From contig CAZIPP010000006.1 in the NCBI GenBank assembly GCA_964541215.1, positions 1 through 34,464 on the forward strand: a stretch of DNA of 34,464 nucleotides, in the 5' to 3' direction. Origin of the DNA: SIG469 sp964541215. GTDB lineage: Bacteria > Bacillota > Clostridia > Oscillospirales > Oscillospiraceae. A program made the position numbers and the translations under genes. Numbering within the stretch: position 1 is the stretch's first letter; each line of letters starts with the position of its first letter. Shown here in pieces: positions 34,392 through 34,464 of the stretch. Below the pieces are notes generated by a model. It made no database searches. It was not told where the DNA came from and saw only the letters and a list, made by a program, of their open reading frames with translations.

Positions 34392-34455
34392 AAATCCCTT
34401 TAGGGATTTGAGACTGTCAAAAAACCTCGTAGAGTTCGCTGACAACGTCAGCGAA
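34392..34455. repeat. Hairpin-rich intergenic sequence at the right edge
   Basis: AAATCCCT/AGGGATTT (34392-34399/34402-34409) and TTCGCTGAC/GTCAGCGAA (34435-34443/34447-34455) are perfect inverted repeats, the second followed by AAAAG. Between them lies GACTGTCAAAAAA. No gene is visible. It may be the start of a dispersed element cut by the window edge. Confidence 0.4.
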
Positions 34456-34464
34456 AAAAGTCCA

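Overview
The window looks like a chromosomal segment of a low-to-mid GC anaerobic Firmicute, most likely a Clostridia/Oscillospirales (Ruminococcaceae-like) gut or rumen bacterium. The basis is gene order (dprA-topA-trmFO-plsX-rnc-smc-ftsY-rdgB-yhbY-nadD/yqeK-LCP-rsfS-leuS), strong purine-rich Shine-Dalgarno sites, a CD1247-type protein next to efp, and a butyryl/4-hydroxybutyrate-type CoA-transferase. The taxon is an inference; no rRNA is present.

Left part (1-11559): the tail of an unidentified gene, then a two-gene GNAT acetyltransferase/nitrilase unit. A promoter at 1508-1536 then opens a long co-oriented run: a single-pass membrane protein of unknown function, the KtrB/KtrA-type potassium uptake pair, a SpoU-family RNA methyltransferase, dprA, topA, trmFO, plsX and rnc. 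Many of these genes overlap by a few bases, so they are probably co-transcribed. acpP is missing from its usual place between plsX and rnc.

Middle part (11560-24501): a repeat-bearing gap, a radical SAM protein, then smc from its own promoter, ftsY, rdgB, yhbY, a fused nadD-yqeK gene, an LCP-family cell-wall ligase with a very acidic cytoplasmic tail, rsfS and leuS. rpsU follows from a perfect consensus promoter and has a structured leader and a strong terminator. Together these serve chromosome segregation, protein targeting, NAD synthesis, wall assembly and translation.

Right part (24502-34464): this is more accessory, with mostly single-gene units, each with its own promoter and/or terminator. 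It holds a minus-strand TIM-barrel-like protein, an M24 Xaa-Pro peptidase, efp plus a CD1247-type protein, a flavodoxin-like protein with a Gly/Pro-rich tail, a small lipoprotein, a Na/Pi cotransporter with a convincing PhoP-box array, a CoA-transferase preceded by a 15-bp perfect palindrome, a minus-strand NodB-type deacetylase with a collagen-like GGP tract and no signal peptide, and tRNA-Gln(CUG).

Most notable: the lipoprotein gene sits between two copies of a 37-bp sequence that is the 3' end of the flavodoxin gene, each copy followed by a related terminator hairpin. This is the scar of a cassette insertion or of a tandem duplication followed by replacement. Also notable are several MITE-like hairpin elements that share a GCTGTCATTTYGA end, the PhoP box, and the Gly/Pro-rich tracts found in two otherwise unrelated proteins. 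I did not find a clear new multi-gene defence or mobile system; the core half of the window is ordinary.
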